From an uncultured Bacteroidota bacterium (GTDB lineage: Bacteria > Bacteroidota > Bacteroidia > Chitinophagales > Saprospiraceae), in the NCBI GenBank assembly GCA_903933805.1, contig CAIZLM010000072.1, forward strand, positions 50,496 through 114,495: a stretch of 64,000 bases of DNA. Direction: 5' to 3'. Both the position numbers and the translations under genes were made by a program. How positions within the stretch are numbered: the stretch's first letter is position 1; each line of letters starts with the position of its first letter. The notes beneath the pieces were generated by a model. It was not told the origin of the DNA and made no database searches. It saw only the letters and a program-made list of their open reading frames with translations. Positions 1 to 10,561 of the stretch are shown one piece after another.

Positions 1-1
1 T

Positions 2-520
2 TCTACCATGGACACCGATTACCAAGGCGACCTGTGGATAGACCGCGACCTCATGCGCGGCAAAAGCGAGGCGCAACTCGCCCGCATTCGAAATGAAAAA
101 ATAGGCTTTGTCTTTCAGTTTCACTACCTGCTGAATGAATTCTCAGTGCTGAAGAATGTGATGCTCCCCGGACTAAAACTCAAAAAATACTCGGAAGCAG
201 AAGTGGAACACCGTGCCCTGGAACGACTGAAAATGCTCGGTATCGAAACGCTGGCGCTGAAAAGCGCCAACCAACTATCAGGCGGTGAAAAACAGCGCGT
301 CGCCATCGCACGGGCACTCATCAACGACCCCATCATCATCATGGGTGACGAACCAACAGGGAACCTCGACAATAAAAACAGCGATGTTGTCTTTGATATT
401 TTTAAAGAACTCTGCGACGAGTACCAACAAACCCTCCTAATCGTAACACACGACCAATCCTTCGCCGCCCGCACCCACAGAACCATTGAAATGGCGGACG
501 GCAGGATTATTACCGCATAA
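2..520 (+). CDS. ABC transporter ATP-binding protein, LolD/MacB type (5' end outside window)
   Basis: ATPase subunit of an ABC exporter of the LolD/MacB class, which couples ATP hydrolysis to lipoprotein release or efflux at the inner membrane. The open frame enters from the left edge, so the N-terminus with the Walker A motif is missing. What remains shows, in order, the Q-loop region (FVFQFHYLL), the ABC signature LSGGEKQRVAIARAL, Walker B ending in GDEPTGNLD and the switch histidine in VTHDQ. The GNLD after Walker B is typical of LolD/MacB. The Q-loop reads FQFHYLLNEFSVLKNV, as in Bacteroidota LolD-like proteins. The permease partner is not in view. The gene ends at the edge of a repeat copy (520-599). 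The family is clear; the exact substrate is not. Confidence 0.9.
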   Translation, partial: STMDTDYQGDLWIDRDLMRGKSEAQLARIRNEKIGFVFQFHYLLNEFSVLKNVMLPGLKLKKYSEAEVEHRALERLKMLGIETLALKSANQLSGGEKQRVAIARALINDPIIIMGDEPTGNLDNKNSDVVFDIFKELCDEYQQTLLIVTHDQSFAARTHRTIEMADGRIITA

Positions 521-599
521 ACAATTGGTTGTTGGTCGCGTTTGAGACAAAAAAACGGCCACTTTTTGTCTCAAACAGCGGGCCACCTAAACAGTTAAC
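520..599 (+). repeat. IS66-like MITE, short form, copy A
   Basis: Degenerate short copy of the window's intergenic repeat, between two convergent genes. It holds a perfect 14-bp inverted repeat (540-553 with 563-576) around a 9-nt loop, with A- and T-runs inside the stem, so it could act as a bidirectional terminator. The right end reads CCACCTAAACAGTTAA. The flanks ACCGCATA and CCCGCAAA match 6/8, a worn target duplication at best. The left edge touches the stop codon of the ABC gene. Confidence 0.75.
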
Positions 600-611
600 C
601 CGCAAAACGCT

Positions 612-1070
612 TTACTTTTCGTGCTCTTGGCCGAATTTTGACAACCTCCTTGGAGCCGAACGGTCATAAAAAACGCGTACCCAAGCCGTCATTTGATGCT
701 GCGTCATTTTGTCGGCAGTCACAACCCCCATAATTTTTGGCGTATGGTGCTGAGCTTCCAACAAATTTTCTAAACCATACTTCCCCTCTGAAGGTCCAAA
801 AACAACCAACTCCTCTGTCGATGGATCTATATGCTCCAATATCTTGTTGAAAAAACGCTTCTCCTCCAAGTGACGCCGCTCTTCTATACTGCGCTGATTT
901 GAGAATCCCTGCGGCCCCCATGGCGTTTTACTCCTGCTCCCACCCAAAGGAGTACTCTCCTCAATGTGGGATGGAACATGCTCTACTACAACCTCACCAT
1001 CTTGCTCCACCGGAAGCGTGATTACCCACGCATCGCGCAGGTCAAGCCATATACCTGTTTGCTTTTTCAT
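612..1070 (-). CDS. Translational machinery protein-like / eRF1-fold small protein
   Basis: A 152-residue soluble protein with no signal peptide. Its pattern resembles the small bacterial family annotated 'translational machinery protein', related to archaeo-eukaryotic release factor (eRF1) domains. The signs are an N-terminal strand GIWLDLRDAWVITL, a central helix with FFNKILEHI, a glycine turn in VVFGPSEGKYGLENLL (like the GPGxAK turn of that family) and a C-terminal VVTADKMTQHQMTAWVRVFY. The assignment comes from remembered motif order, not a search. The gene faces the ABC gene, with repeat copy A between them, and diverges from sprA. Its role is unknown; ribosome-associated functions have been suggested for relatives. 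Confidence 0.5.
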   Translation of the reverse strand: MKKQTGIWLDLRDAWVITLPVEQDGEVVVEHVPSHIEESTPLGGSRSKTPWGPQGFSNQRSIEERRHLEEKRFFNKILEHIDPSTEELVVFGPSEGKYGLENLLEAQHHTPKIMGVVTADKMTQHQMTAWVRVFYDRSAPRRLSKFGQEHEK

Positions 1071-1249
1071 ATTGCTGTGTTTTTAGAACACAAAAATGAA
1101 GGCTGTTTTTCAGTATTTACTTGACAGACGTCATCGACCAGAATGATATACCACTTGTTCGACTTTCAGGCAACCTCATAGCCCCCTGTCGCGTCATTCG
1201 ACCACTCCATTAGTACCTTCTTTTAAAACTTACTCCTGCTTTTTTGAAA

Positions 1250-4200
1250 ATGACGAAGAAGAACAGCCTTCTTGCAGCGATCGCCTTGATTTCGATTTGC
1301 GCCATGTACGCTTTTTCCTACCCGGAAAAATTGCGCGATAACGTGCTCACCATCTTGTTCCCAGATGAAATACTGCCCATTGCCGAAGTGCACACCGACC
1401 AAAAAAATGAGGCTGTCAAGTATCCTACAGCCACCCTTGACACTTTCCCTCCCCTGAGTGAACGGTACAATGACTTTCTCCACGCCGGCAACAACAATCC
1501 CTTCGACCTACGCGATCCAAAAGCCATTGACCAAGTAGTGGAATACGACCCCACCACCGATCGCTACATCCTAACGGAAAAAATCGGGGAAGACTTCTAC
1601 CGCGCACCTACCTACATGACCTTTGATGAATACGTGCGCTGGCGCGATCAAAAACAACAGGCCGCTTATTTCGACCGATTGCAGGGAGCTGTTACACCCG
1701 GCGCCAAAAACGCCGACGGAAACGGTGACCCCGTTGCCAAATTTGATATAAAAAATTCGCTCATCGACCGACTGTTTGGTGGCACCAATGTGGACATCAA
1801 GCCCCAAGGCAATATCAACCTAACCTTCGGCTTCGATTACCAAAATATTCAAAATCCAATCCTGACCCGACGCCAACAGCGAAATGGTAATTTCGATTTT
1901 GATATGGACATCAACATGAGCGCCGCAGGAAAAATAGGGGAAAAACTCAACCTCAATTTCAATTACAATACCCAGGCTACATTTGACTTCGACAACCAAA
2001 TGAAGATAAAATACGATACCAAAAACTTCTCGGAAGACGAAATTCTCCAAAATATTGAAGCCGGTAACGTGTCCCTGCCCCTGCGATCAAACCTGATCAA
2101 AGGCGTTCAAAACCTATTTGGTGTCAAAACTGAAATGAAATTCGGCCACCTGCGCACCACCCTTGTTGCCAGCCAACAACGCTCCAAACAGCAGACCCTC
2201 AAGGTGCAAGGCGGCTCTCAGGTACAGGAATTCTCAAAACCCATCGACGAATACGACGAAAACCGACACTTCTTCATCAGCCAGTGGAACCGCAATGAGT
2301 TCGAACCGGCTATGAAATGCCTCCCCGTCCCTCAATCGCTCTTCAACATCACCCGCATGGAGGTGTGGATCACCAACGACAAACAGGAAAGTGTCAATAC
2401 CCGCGATATTGTAGGCCTTACCGACCTGGCTGAACCTGACTCCTGCGCAACAGCATGGAAGCTTTCCGCCCCTCCAGGCCAAGATATCAAAGGAAAAGGG
2501 CTGCCCGCCAACCAAAACAACGGTCTGTACGGAAAAGTATTGGAAGAACTAACCGTGGACTCCTCGCTCCGCTTCAGCGACCGCGTTGTGAGCAAACTCA
2601 CAGGCCCCGTCTTCAACCTCAAACAAATCAAAGACTTCGAAAAAGTCAACGCCCGCCAGCTGAACCCCTCTGAGTTCTCCTACAACCAGCAGTTGGGCTT
2701 TATCAGCGTCAACCTTAACGTACAACCCGACCAAGTGGTGGGCGTGGCAATGGAGTACACCTACAATGGTGTACCCTATAAAATTGGTGAGTTCTCCAGC
2801 GATATCGCCAAGAAAAACTCCATTGACACACTGAAAACCAACGTACTTTTTGTTAAAATGCTGAAAAGTACCACGGCCAATATTCAGTACCCCATCTGGG
2901 ACTTGATGATGAAAAACGTCTATGCCGTGGGTACCGCCAACGTGGACCCCCAAGAATTCCGCTTCGACATCTATTACGAAGATCCGGGTAAAGGACAGAA
3001 GCGTTTTCTTTCCGGCGACGATATTCCAATGGACCTCAAAGGGCACCCGCTGCTCCAAGTATTCAACCTCGACAAACTCAACCTGCAAAACGACCCCGGT
3101 CCCGATGGTATCTTTGACTTTGTACCGGATCTGACCATCAACCTGCGGTCGGGTCGTATCATGTTTCCTGTATTGGAGCCCTTTGGCAGCTATATCTCAA
3201 ACAAGATCATTGAAGCCGGCGCAACCCAAGCCGTGGCAGAAAAATACGCGTATCCACAACTCTACAACCTAACGCCTTTCAAAGCCCGGGAGTTCCAACA
3301 ATTCAACCGGTTTACCTTGAAAGGTACCTACAAGTCCAGTACGTCGGCGGAAATATCCCTCGGTACGTTCAACTTGCCCCAAGGCTCGGTGCGGGTTACT
3401 GCCGGTGGACAACAACTGCGCGAAGGAGTCGATTATCAGGTTGATTACAACATCGGAAAAGTGAAAATTCTCAACGATGCCATCCTGCAATCGGGTCAAA
3501 ATGTAAATGTAAGTTTCGAAGACAACAGCTTCTTTGGCTTTCAAAGCCGCTCCATGATCGGCGCCCGTTTTGATTATGAAGTCAGCAAAGACCTGACCGT
3601 GGGTGGTACTTTCCTCAACCTTTTTGAACGCCCCCTCACCCAAAAGGTAAACTTCGGCGACGACCCCATCAACAACAAGGTTTACGGCCTCGATTTTAGT
3701 TTGTCAAAAGACGCTCCCTGGCTCACCAAGTTGGTGGACAAGCTTCCACTGATTGAAACCAAAGCGCCTTCCACGATTACCGCTCAAGCGGAAGTAGCAG
3801 CACTTCAACCTGGCCACAACCGAGCCATCAACCAAGGTGCAGACAATGGCGGGGTGGTGTACCTCGACGACTTTGAAGGCAGCACCGCCAATTTGCCCCT
3901 CACCACGCAATTCAACCAATGGGTCATTTCCTCCACCCCTCAAGGTGTTCCAACCCTGTTCCCAGAGTCTGATCCAACCAACACCAGTCTTTCTCTGGGT
4001 GCAAACCGCGCCGGATTATCTTGGTACGTGTCAGACCCAAGTGCCAGAGATGCCGTGGACGGATCTGACCCCTATACCCGACTCATTCAATACCAAGATA
4101 TATTCCCCAACCGACAGCTTACACCTTTCGAACAATCGAGCTTAAGACCCCTGGACGTAACCTTTTATCCCCGTGACCGCGGACCATACAACTTTGAATT

Positions 4201-7200
4201 ACCCGATGGCTACCCCGGAATTTCCAAGGGCCTAAACATCAGTGGGGAACTCAACGAGCCTGGTACCCGGTGGGCAGGTTTTATGCGTGAATTGACCACC
4301 AATGATTTTGAAGCCGCCAACATCGAATTCGTAGAATTCTGGATGCTCAATCCATACATGGAAAAAGTAGATGGTTCGCCCGTGTCTGATGATGGCACCA
4401 TGTACATTGACCTTGGATCTGTCTCCGAAGACGTAATGCGCGACTCCCGTCAGTTTTTTGAAAATGGACTACCCACCGGGACCACCACCATTGCCACTGA
4501 CAACTCAACTTGGGGCCGAGTGCCCATCGAAGCGCCCGTGGTGAATGCCTTTGACAACCAAGAATCAAACCGCGTACTGCAAGATCTGGGCCTCGATGGC
4601 TTGAACGATGCCGATGAAAAGACGTTTTTCAGCGACTGGTACAATCAGATTGTCAGCTCTCCCCTCTCCCAAAATGCCATAGCTGCCATCACCGCAGACC
4701 CATCCAATGACAATTTCGTGTATTTCCGGGATGAACGCTTCAGCAGCAACCCTCCCGGTTTGCTCGAACGGTACCGCAATTTCAACAAACAACAGGGCAA
4801 CTCACCCGTCAACCAAAGCAACAACCTCAACCCCTCCGCCACCAACTACCCCGACCAAGAAGACTTGAACCGCGACCGGTCACTCAATGAAACCGAAGCC
4901 TATTTCCGCTACAAAATTCACCTAGCAAAAACAACAGTCGGTGGCCAAGAGGTGATCGACGAAAATACCCCCGAATTGAAGGATCTCATCACCAATACGG
5001 TAACCTTCAACAAAGACGGCCGCGATTACGTGTGGTACCGATTTAAAGTGCCACTCGATTTGCTCGCCCGCGAACAAGTCGGCGGTATTCAGGATTTCCG
5101 CTCCGTGCGCTTCGTCCGGATGTTCTGGAAAGGCTTCACCGAACGCACCACCTTTCGCTTCGCAACCCTCGAACTCGGCCGCAACCAGTGGCGCCGATTC
5201 ACCCAAGCCCTGCCCAATGTAGATCCAGGCTCTACCAGTATCTGTGATGTAGGCTTCAATCAGATCCCCTTCGATGTCAATGCGGTCAGTATTGAAGAAA
5301 ATTCGGCACGCGAACCTTTCAATTACACCATCCCATACGGCATCCAACGCGAACAATCGGTGGGCGCTTTCCCCGATATCCTGCAAAACGAACAGTCACT
5401 CGCCATGAGTGTCTGTAACCTGGCGCCCTGTGATGCCCGCGCGGTTTTCAAAAGCCTCAACATGGACTTGCGCCAGTACAAACGCATCAAAATGTTCGCA
5501 CATGCAGAGGCCCTCGACCAAGCCAATTTCCCACTCGACTCCACCAATATGAAAATTTTTATCCGCATGGGGTCGGACTTTATCAACAATTACTACGAAT
5601 ACGAACTGCCTCTTTACCCTTCCGATGCCCTAAAACTCAATGGAAATCCCGATAGCCGGGATTACAAAGAAGAAGTGTGGCGACCAGAAAACGCATTCGA
5701 CTTCCCTTTGGAACTTTTTACCGACGTGAAAAAGGAACGAAACGCCAATACTTCCTGGCAAATCAGCAACCCCTTTATCACCGCAGATCCTGAAAAGTCC
5801 GGCGCTAAAGTGAAAGTTGTGGGCAACCCCAACCTTGGATATGTCAAGGGAATCATGATCGGGGTGCGCAACATTGACCCGGAAAAACAAGACCAGTGTG
5901 TAGAAGTGTGGCTCAACGAATTGCGACTCAACGGATTCAATGAAAAAGGCGGCTACGCCGGACAAGCACGCATGGACATCAAATTGGCAGATTTTGGCAA
6001 CGTATCTTTCGCCGGTAACTACTCCAGCATCGGTTGGGGTAGTATCGAGGAAAAACTCGCACAACGCCAACGCGAAGAGGTGATTCAATACGACGTGTCC
6101 ACCAACCTAGAATTGGGGAAATTGTTGCCTGAAAAATCTGGCCTCAAATTGCCATTCTATGCCCAATATTCGAATATCACCCGAAACCCGGAATACGACC
6201 CCTACGACCTAGACATCAAACTGAAAGATAAAGTACGCGATGAAGCCGACCCTGTCGTTAAACAGGAAATAAAAGATATGGCCCAAGATGTAACCATCGT
6301 GCGCGGATACAACTTCACCAACGTCAGAAAAGAACGCAAAGGAAAAGCTCGCAAAGTACCCCTACCTTGGAATGTAGAAAATTTCAGCGTTACTTATGCC
6401 TACAACCAACAAAAAATCCGCACCCCATTCATCCAAAACGGCGAACAAAACCAATACAAAGGCGCCTTAGATTGGCAGTATTCTACCGGCATGAAACCAC
6501 TCAAGCCGTTCAAAAAAATGATCAAAAATGACAAATACCTGAAATTTGTCTCTGACTTCAACTTCAATCCATTGCCGGAAAATTACGGGTTCAGCTCTAA
6601 CTTGGAACGACTCGCCGCCATTACAACGTACCGATTCGCTGGAGAGGATGCATCGCTGAATACCTACTATAACCGCCGTTTTACCTGGGACAGAAACTAT
6701 GACCTTGGCTGGACCATCGCACAATCCCTCCGCTTTAACTTAGACGCCACCGCACGCAGTATCATCGATGAACCCCTGCAGTTTGAAGGGGGACAAGAGG
6801 TGACAACTGCCGAGCGCCGCAACGTTCTGTGGAATAATTTTAAAACGCTGGGACGCCCCAAATCCTATACACACAGCGCAAGCCTCAACTGGACGTTGCC
6901 CTTCAAATCAATCCCTTTCATGGACTGGGTGAGTATGAAGGCGTCTTATACCGCAGGTTATACTTGGACGGCCCAGTCGCTCAAATTGCAAAACCTCGAT
7001 GCCGGCACTTTCCAAGATCGTGTGAATGAACGAAGCCTGGGCAATGTTATCCAAAACAACAATACCCGCCAAATAAACGGTGATTACAACCTGGAACAAC
7101 TCTATAACAAGAGCAAATACCTACAAAAAATCAATAAACCGAGCAAAGGCGGCAAAGGAGACAAAGGGAAAAATGAGAAAAATGACGACCTGAATGCCGG

Positions 7201-9046
7201 TGATGAAGAGGGTGGAGAAGACAAAGGCGCCCCCGCTGGCGGTGGCGGTAAAAACCCTGACGGTGGCGGCAAGGGAAAAAATGGCAGCAAGGTGCCGACC
7301 AGCAAAGGGAAAGAATCGCTGAGCGGCAACAGTGCCGACAAAAACGCCGCAAACCCGCGCAATAAAGACAACAACGATCCAAATGCTGGCGGCGCCGTGG
7401 GTGGCGGAAGTGTAGGCGGTGCTGTGGGCGCACCAAATGGCGGCGCCGGTCCCACAGGCGGCCCGGGCGGAAAAGATGCTGCTAATCCAGGCGGCGGCGC
7501 AGACAACCCTGCCGGAAACGGTAGTATCACGGACCGAAAAGGAAAAGACGGCAAACAAGTGAAGGATAAGAAAGAAAGACAGCCCTCTATGGCAGAACGC
7601 ATCGCACTGCGCCCGCTCATGCTCGTGCGAAAAGCTCGATTCAATTACACCGAAAACTTCAGCACGATTGTCCCAGGCTTTACACCCGATACCAAACTCA
7701 TGGGTTTGAGCGAAAGCTTTGACGCCCCAGGTTGGGAATTCGTCGCCGGTATGCAACCGGGCGACTCCTGGCTCGATGAGGCCGGACGAAATGGCTGGAT
7801 TACCCACCGCCCGGAACTCAACCAACAGGTCATGCGAAATTATACGCAAAACTTCGATGCCGGATTGACCATAGAACCGTTTCCTGATTTCCGCGTCGAA
7901 GTGACCGCCAATAAACAGTATGCACGCAACAGTACCGAGTTGTTTAAAGATCAAATATTCAATGTCAACCCCGACTCCGTCGGATACGAACACCGCGCTC
8001 AACGCGATTTGGGTAGTTATACCATCTCTTATTTCTCCCTGCAAACGCTGTTTGACAACGATATAAATCGTATTTTCAGCCGTTATGAGGAATACAGACC
8101 CATCGTGTCTAAACGGTTGGGGATTGAAGCCAATGACTTGGCTGAACACGAAACAGACAAAGGATATGTGAAAGGATTCGGTAAAATTCAACAACAGGTG
8201 CTCATCCCGGCTTTTGTGGCCGCATACACCGATGCCAATCCCAATACCGTCGGATTGGATATTTTCAAAACTCTGCCCTCGGTAAACTGGAAATTGAACT
8301 ACAACGGACTGAACAAAATCGGCAACCTGAAAGACATCTTCTCAAGTGTCCAAATTTCTCATGGGTACAAAAATACCCTGACGGTCAATTCCTACAACAC
8401 CGACTTGTTCTATGATGCCGCCAAACCTTATACCATTGACGCCCTGAACTACAACTACGTGGCACGGTATGAAATTCCACAAGTCGTCATCAATGAGCAA
8501 TTTCAACCGCTGTTTGGTGTAGATGTGAAATTTAAAAATGAGATGACCCTCAAGGCCGATTTCAAAAAGACCCGGGCGCTGGCCATGTCTTTCATCGACT
8601 ATCAACTGGCAGAAAGTAGGTCCACCAGCTATTCCGTGGGCTTTGGCTATCGAATGAAAAACGTCAACATCCCTTTCCTCACCGGCAAGAAAAAAGGCCA
8701 GACAGCCAAGAAAAAGAACGCCAAGTCGAAACAAGCAGCCCCGGCAACGGGTGTGCCCGGCTCAACAGGCGGTAGCGGAAATGCCGGTAACGACCTTACC
8801 TTCAAATTTGACTTCGAAGTGCGCGACGATATCACCACCAACCACTTGCTCGACAGCCCCAACCAAGCCATCCCAACCAGGGGTTCCCGGACGGTCAGCA
8901 TCAACCCAGCGGTGGAATACGCGCTCAACAAACGCCTGAAACTCCGCTTGTTCACAGATTACCGCAAAACAGTGCCGAAAACCTCACAGTCATTCCCGAT
9001 TACAACACTCAACTCGGGTATTACCGTGCAGTTTTCGCTCAATTGA
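1250..9046 (+). CDS. sprA: Cell surface protein SprA, T9SS outer-membrane translocon
   Basis: SprA is the very large outer-membrane beta-barrel through which type IX secretion cargo leaves the periplasm; in gliding species it is also needed for motility. The product is about 2598 residues, slightly longer than usual. It starts with a hydrophobic export segment (about residues 5-24, LLAAIALISICAMYAF). SprA-like blocks run throughout, such as the early FGGTNVDIKPQGNINLTFG and a late beta-rich end finishing in aromatic-plus-asparagine VQFSLN. I prefer ATG at 1250; a TTG two codons upstream (1244) is also open. Two low-complexity insertions stand out: about residues 1963-2110 (Gly/Lys/Asn/Asp) and about 2478-2515 (Lys/Ala/Gly). 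Three T9SS cargo genes occur in the same window. The gene stands alone here. Confidence 0.96.
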   Translation: MTKKNSLLAAIALISICAMYAFSYPEKLRDNVLTILFPDEILPIAEVHTDQKNEAVKYPTATLDTFPPLSERYNDFLHAGNNNPFDLRDPKAIDQVVEYDPTTDRYILTEKIGEDFYRAPTYMTFDEYVRWRDQKQQAAYFDRLQGAVTPGAKNADGNGDPVAKFDIKNSLIDRLFGGTNVDIKPQGNINLTFGFDYQNIQNPILTRRQQRNGNFDFDMDINMSAAGKIGEKLNLNFNYNTQATFDFDNQMKIKYDTKNFSEDEILQNIEAGNVSLPLRSNLIKGVQNLFGVKTEMKFGHLRTTLVASQQRSKQQTLKVQGGSQVQEFSKPIDEYDENRHFFISQWNRNEFEPAMKCLPVPQSLFNITRMEVWITNDKQESVNTRDIVGLTDLAEPDSCATAWKLSAPPGQDIKGKGLPANQNNGLYGKVLEELTVDSSLRFSDRVVSKLTGPVFNLKQIKDFEKVNARQLNPSEFSYNQQLGFISVNLNVQPDQVVGVAMEYTYNGVPYKIGEFSSDIAKKNSIDTLKTNVLFVKMLKSTTANIQYPIWDLMMKNVYAVGTANVDPQEFRFDIYYEDPGKGQKRFLSGDDIPMDLKGHPLLQVFNLDKLNLQNDPGPDGIFDFVPDLTINLRSGRIMFPVLEPFGSYISNKIIEAGATQAVAEKYAYPQLYNLTPFKAREFQQFNRFTLKGTYKSSTSAEISLGTFNLPQGSVRVTAGGQQLREGVDYQVDYNIGKVKILNDAILQSGQNVNVSFEDNSFFGFQSRSMIGARFDYEVSKDLTVGGTFLNLFERPLTQKVNFGDDPINNKVYGLDFSLSKDAPWLTKLVDKLPLIETKAPSTITAQAEVAALQPGHNRAINQGADNGGVVYLDDFEGSTANLPLTTQFNQWVISSTPQGVPTLFPESDPTNTSLSLGANRAGLSWYVSDPSARDAVDGSDPYTRLIQYQDIFPNRQLTPFEQSSLRPLDVTFYPRDRGPYNFELPDGYPGISKGLNISGELNEPGTRWAGFMRELTTNDFEAANIEFVEFWMLNPYMEKVDGSPVSDDGTMYIDLGSVSEDVMRDSRQFFENGLPTGTTTIATDNSTWGRVPIEAPVVNAFDNQESNRVLQDLGLDGLNDADEKTFFSDWYNQIVSSPLSQNAIAAITADPSNDNFVYFRDERFSSNPPGLLERYRNFNKQQGNSPVNQSNNLNPSATNYPDQEDLNRDRSLNETEAYFRYKIHLAKTTVGGQEVIDENTPELKDLITNTVTFNKDGRDYVWYRFKVPLDLLAREQVGGIQDFRSVRFVRMFWKGFTERTTFRFATLELGRNQWRRFTQALPNVDPGSTSICDVGFNQIPFDVNAVSIEENSAREPFNYTIPYGIQREQSVGAFPDILQNEQSLAMSVCNLAPCDARAVFKSLNMDLRQYKRIKMFAHAEALDQANFPLDSTNMKIFIRMGSDFINNYYEYELPLYPSDALKLNGNPDSRDYKEEVWRPENAFDFPLELFTDVKKERNANTSWQISNPFITADPEKSGAKVKVVGNPNLGYVKGIMIGVRNIDPEKQDQCVEVWLNELRLNGFNEKGGYAGQARMDIKLADFGNVSFAGNYSSIGWGSIEEKLAQRQREEVIQYDVSTNLELGKLLPEKSGLKLPFYAQYSNITRNPEYDPYDLDIKLKDKVRDEADPVVKQEIKDMAQDVTIVRGYNFTNVRKERKGKARKVPLPWNVENFSVTYAYNQQKIRTPFIQNGEQNQYKGALDWQYSTGMKPLKPFKKMIKNDKYLKFVSDFNFNPLPENYGFSSNLERLAAITTYRFAGEDASLNTYYNRRFTWDRNYDLGWTIAQSLRFNLDATARSIIDEPLQFEGGQEVTTAERRNVLWNNFKTLGRPKSYTHSASLNWTLPFKSIPFMDWVSMKASYTAGYTWTAQSLKLQNLDAGTFQDRVNERSLGNVIQNNNTRQINGDYNLEQLYNKSKYLQKINKPSKGGKGDKGKNEKNDDLNAGDEEGGEDKGAPAGGGGKNPDGGGKGKNGSKVPTSKGKESLSGNSADKNAANPRNKDNNDPNAGGAVGGGSVGGAVGAPNGGAGPTGGPGGKDAANPGGGADNPAGNGSITDRKGKDGKQVKDKKERQPSMAERIALRPLMLVRKARFNYTENFSTIVPGFTPDTKLMGLSESFDAPGWEFVAGMQPGDSWLDEAGRNGWITHRPELNQQVMRNYTQNFDAGLTIEPFPDFRVEVTANKQYARNSTELFKDQIFNVNPDSVGYEHRAQRDLGSYTISYFSLQTLFDNDINRIFSRYEEYRPIVSKRLGIEANDLAEHETDKGYVKGFGKIQQQVLIPAFVAAYTDANPNTVGLDIFKTLPSVNWKLNYNGLNKIGNLKDIFSSVQISHGYKNTLTVNSYNTDLFYDAAKPYTIDALNYNYVARYEIPQVVINEQFQPLFGVDVKFKNEMTLKADFKKTRALAMSFIDYQLAESRSTSYSVGFGYRMKNVNIPFLTGKKKGQTAKKKNAKSKQAAPATGVPGSTGGSGNAGNDLTFKFDFEVRDDITTNHLLDSPNQAIPTRGSRTVSINPAVEYALNKRLKLRLFTDYRKTVPKTSQSFPITTLNSGITVQFSLN

Positions 9047-9114
9047 TGCCCACCAAAAACCACCACATCATCCAAAATTGACCTGTAATTATTTCACTTG
9101 CCTTTTCTTACACC

Positions 9115-10557
9115 ATGTCTGAACAAATCCGTCAACTTGAACCCACTGCACCTTGGAGTTTTTTTGCTGACCTCAATGCCATTCCCCGTGCATCTAAAAA
9201 AGAAACCCGCATTGCACAATGGGTGCAGGAATTTGGTCGAAGTCACGGACTGGAAGTCCTTACAGATGATTTCGGCAATATTATCATCAAAAAAAAGGCA
9301 TTCCCAGGTCGTGAAAAAAGCCCGGTCGTTATCTTACAGGGACACCTGGACATGGTCCACTCCAAAAATGATACCGTGGATTTTAACTTCGATGAACAGG
9401 GTATTGATATGTATGTGGATGGCGACTGGGTGCGTGCCCGCGGCACCACACTCGGCGCCGACAACGGTTTGGGCGTTGCCGCTATACTCGCTGTGCTGGC
9501 TTCCCACGACATCGTCCACCCGCCCTTGGAAGCCCTTTTCACCCTCGATGAAGAGCAAGGTCTGAGCGGCGCTAAAAATCTGGGACGCGGAATGCTGTCC
9601 GGAACTATACTGCTCAACCTCGACACGGAAGAAGACCACGTGTTGACCATCGGATGCGCAGGCGGTATAGACACACTGGTAGATTGGCCATATACGGAAG
9701 TACCAGTACCCGCAAACGTAGCGCCTTTTCTGTTGAAAGTCAGCAGCCTACAGGGCGGACACAGCGGCATGGACATCAACCTCGGCCGTGGAAATGCCAA
9801 TAAAATACTCGCAAGGGTCATGATGGGTTGTTTGCCAGCTGGTTTGCACCTGTCTTCTTTTGATGGTGGCAACCTGCGCAATGAAATTCCACGTGAAGCG
9901 AGTGCCGTGGTGGTAGTGGAAGATGCAAAACATTTTTTATCCCTGCTGGAAACGGTAAACCAGGAAATCACAACCGAATACCGAACCGCAGAACCAAACC
10001 TGAAAATAACCGCAACCGCAACACCCCTTCCTGCCAACATGATGGGCATCGGCGACCAAAGCAACTACATGAACGCCATCCGGGCCGTACAAAACGGCGT
10101 TTTTCGAATGAGCCCGGAAATACCCGGACTGGTGGAAGCTTCCACCAATTTGGCAAAAATCACCCTGGGCAGCGGGAAGGTCACCATCGGATCCCTGCAA
10201 AGAAGCGCTGTTGAATCAAGCAAAACGGACGTAGCGGCAGCTTTTCGAGCGCCTTTTGACCTCCTAGGCGCACACGTGGAAAATGCCAACGAATACCCAG
10301 GCTGGAAACCTGACCCAAGCTCTACAATCGTGCAAAAAATGGCGGATATCTATGCGCATTTATTTGGACAGGCGCCCACCATTGAAGCCTGTCATGCAGG
10401 CTTGGAATGTGGTATCATCGGCCAAGCCTATCCAGGCCTCGACATGGTATCTTTCGGACCACTCATCCAAGGAGCCCACAGCCCCGACGAACGGGCGTCT
10501 ATTTCCAGTTTCAAAAAATTCTGGAAATTTTACCTGGCTGTCTTAGAAGCTATTTAA
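9115..10557 (+). CDS. pepD: Aminoacyl-histidine dipeptidase / cytosol nonspecific dipeptidase (M20C)
   Basis: Zinc-dependent cytosolic dipeptidase that cleaves Xaa-His and many other dipeptides. It has 480 residues, the normal length for PepD. Metal-site motifs of the M20 family are present: LQGHLDMV (His77, Asp79), TTLGADNGLGVAA (about residue 118), the glutamate pair in TLDEEQGLSGA (about 145-155) and LNLDTEED. A lid-domain histidine lies in LQGGHSGMDI and the C-terminal metal histidine in QGAHSPDER. The start at 9115 gives the standard MSEQIRQLEPTAPWSFF beginning. The gene is 68 bp after sprA, and a strong hairpin follows its stop codon. Confidence 0.95.
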   Translation: MSEQIRQLEPTAPWSFFADLNAIPRASKKETRIAQWVQEFGRSHGLEVLTDDFGNIIIKKKAFPGREKSPVVILQGHLDMVHSKNDTVDFNFDEQGIDMYVDGDWVRARGTTLGADNGLGVAAILAVLASHDIVHPPLEALFTLDEEQGLSGAKNLGRGMLSGTILLNLDTEEDHVLTIGCAGGIDTLVDWPYTEVPVPANVAPFLLKVSSLQGGHSGMDINLGRGNANKILARVMMGCLPAGLHLSSFDGGNLRNEIPREASAVVVVEDAKHFLSLLETVNQEITTEYRTAEPNLKITATATPLPANMMGIGDQSNYMNAIRAVQNGVFRMSPEIPGLVEASTNLAKITLGSGKVTIGSLQRSAVESSKTDVAAAFRAPFDLLGAHVENANEYPGWKPDPSSTIVQKMADIYAHLFGQAPTIEACHAGLECGIIGQAYPGLDMVSFGPLIQGAHSPDERASISSFKKFWKFYLAVLEAI

Positions 10558-10561
10558 TACC

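Noticed and set aside
664..921. Alternative frame inside the eRF1-like gene
   Set aside because: It lies wholly inside the better-supported gene, in another frame and without recognisable motifs.
7121..8194. Long open frame (357 codons) on the minus strand inside sprA
   Set aside because: It is antisense to conserved sprA sequence and mirrors its low-complexity region; the composition is not protein-like and there is no family match.
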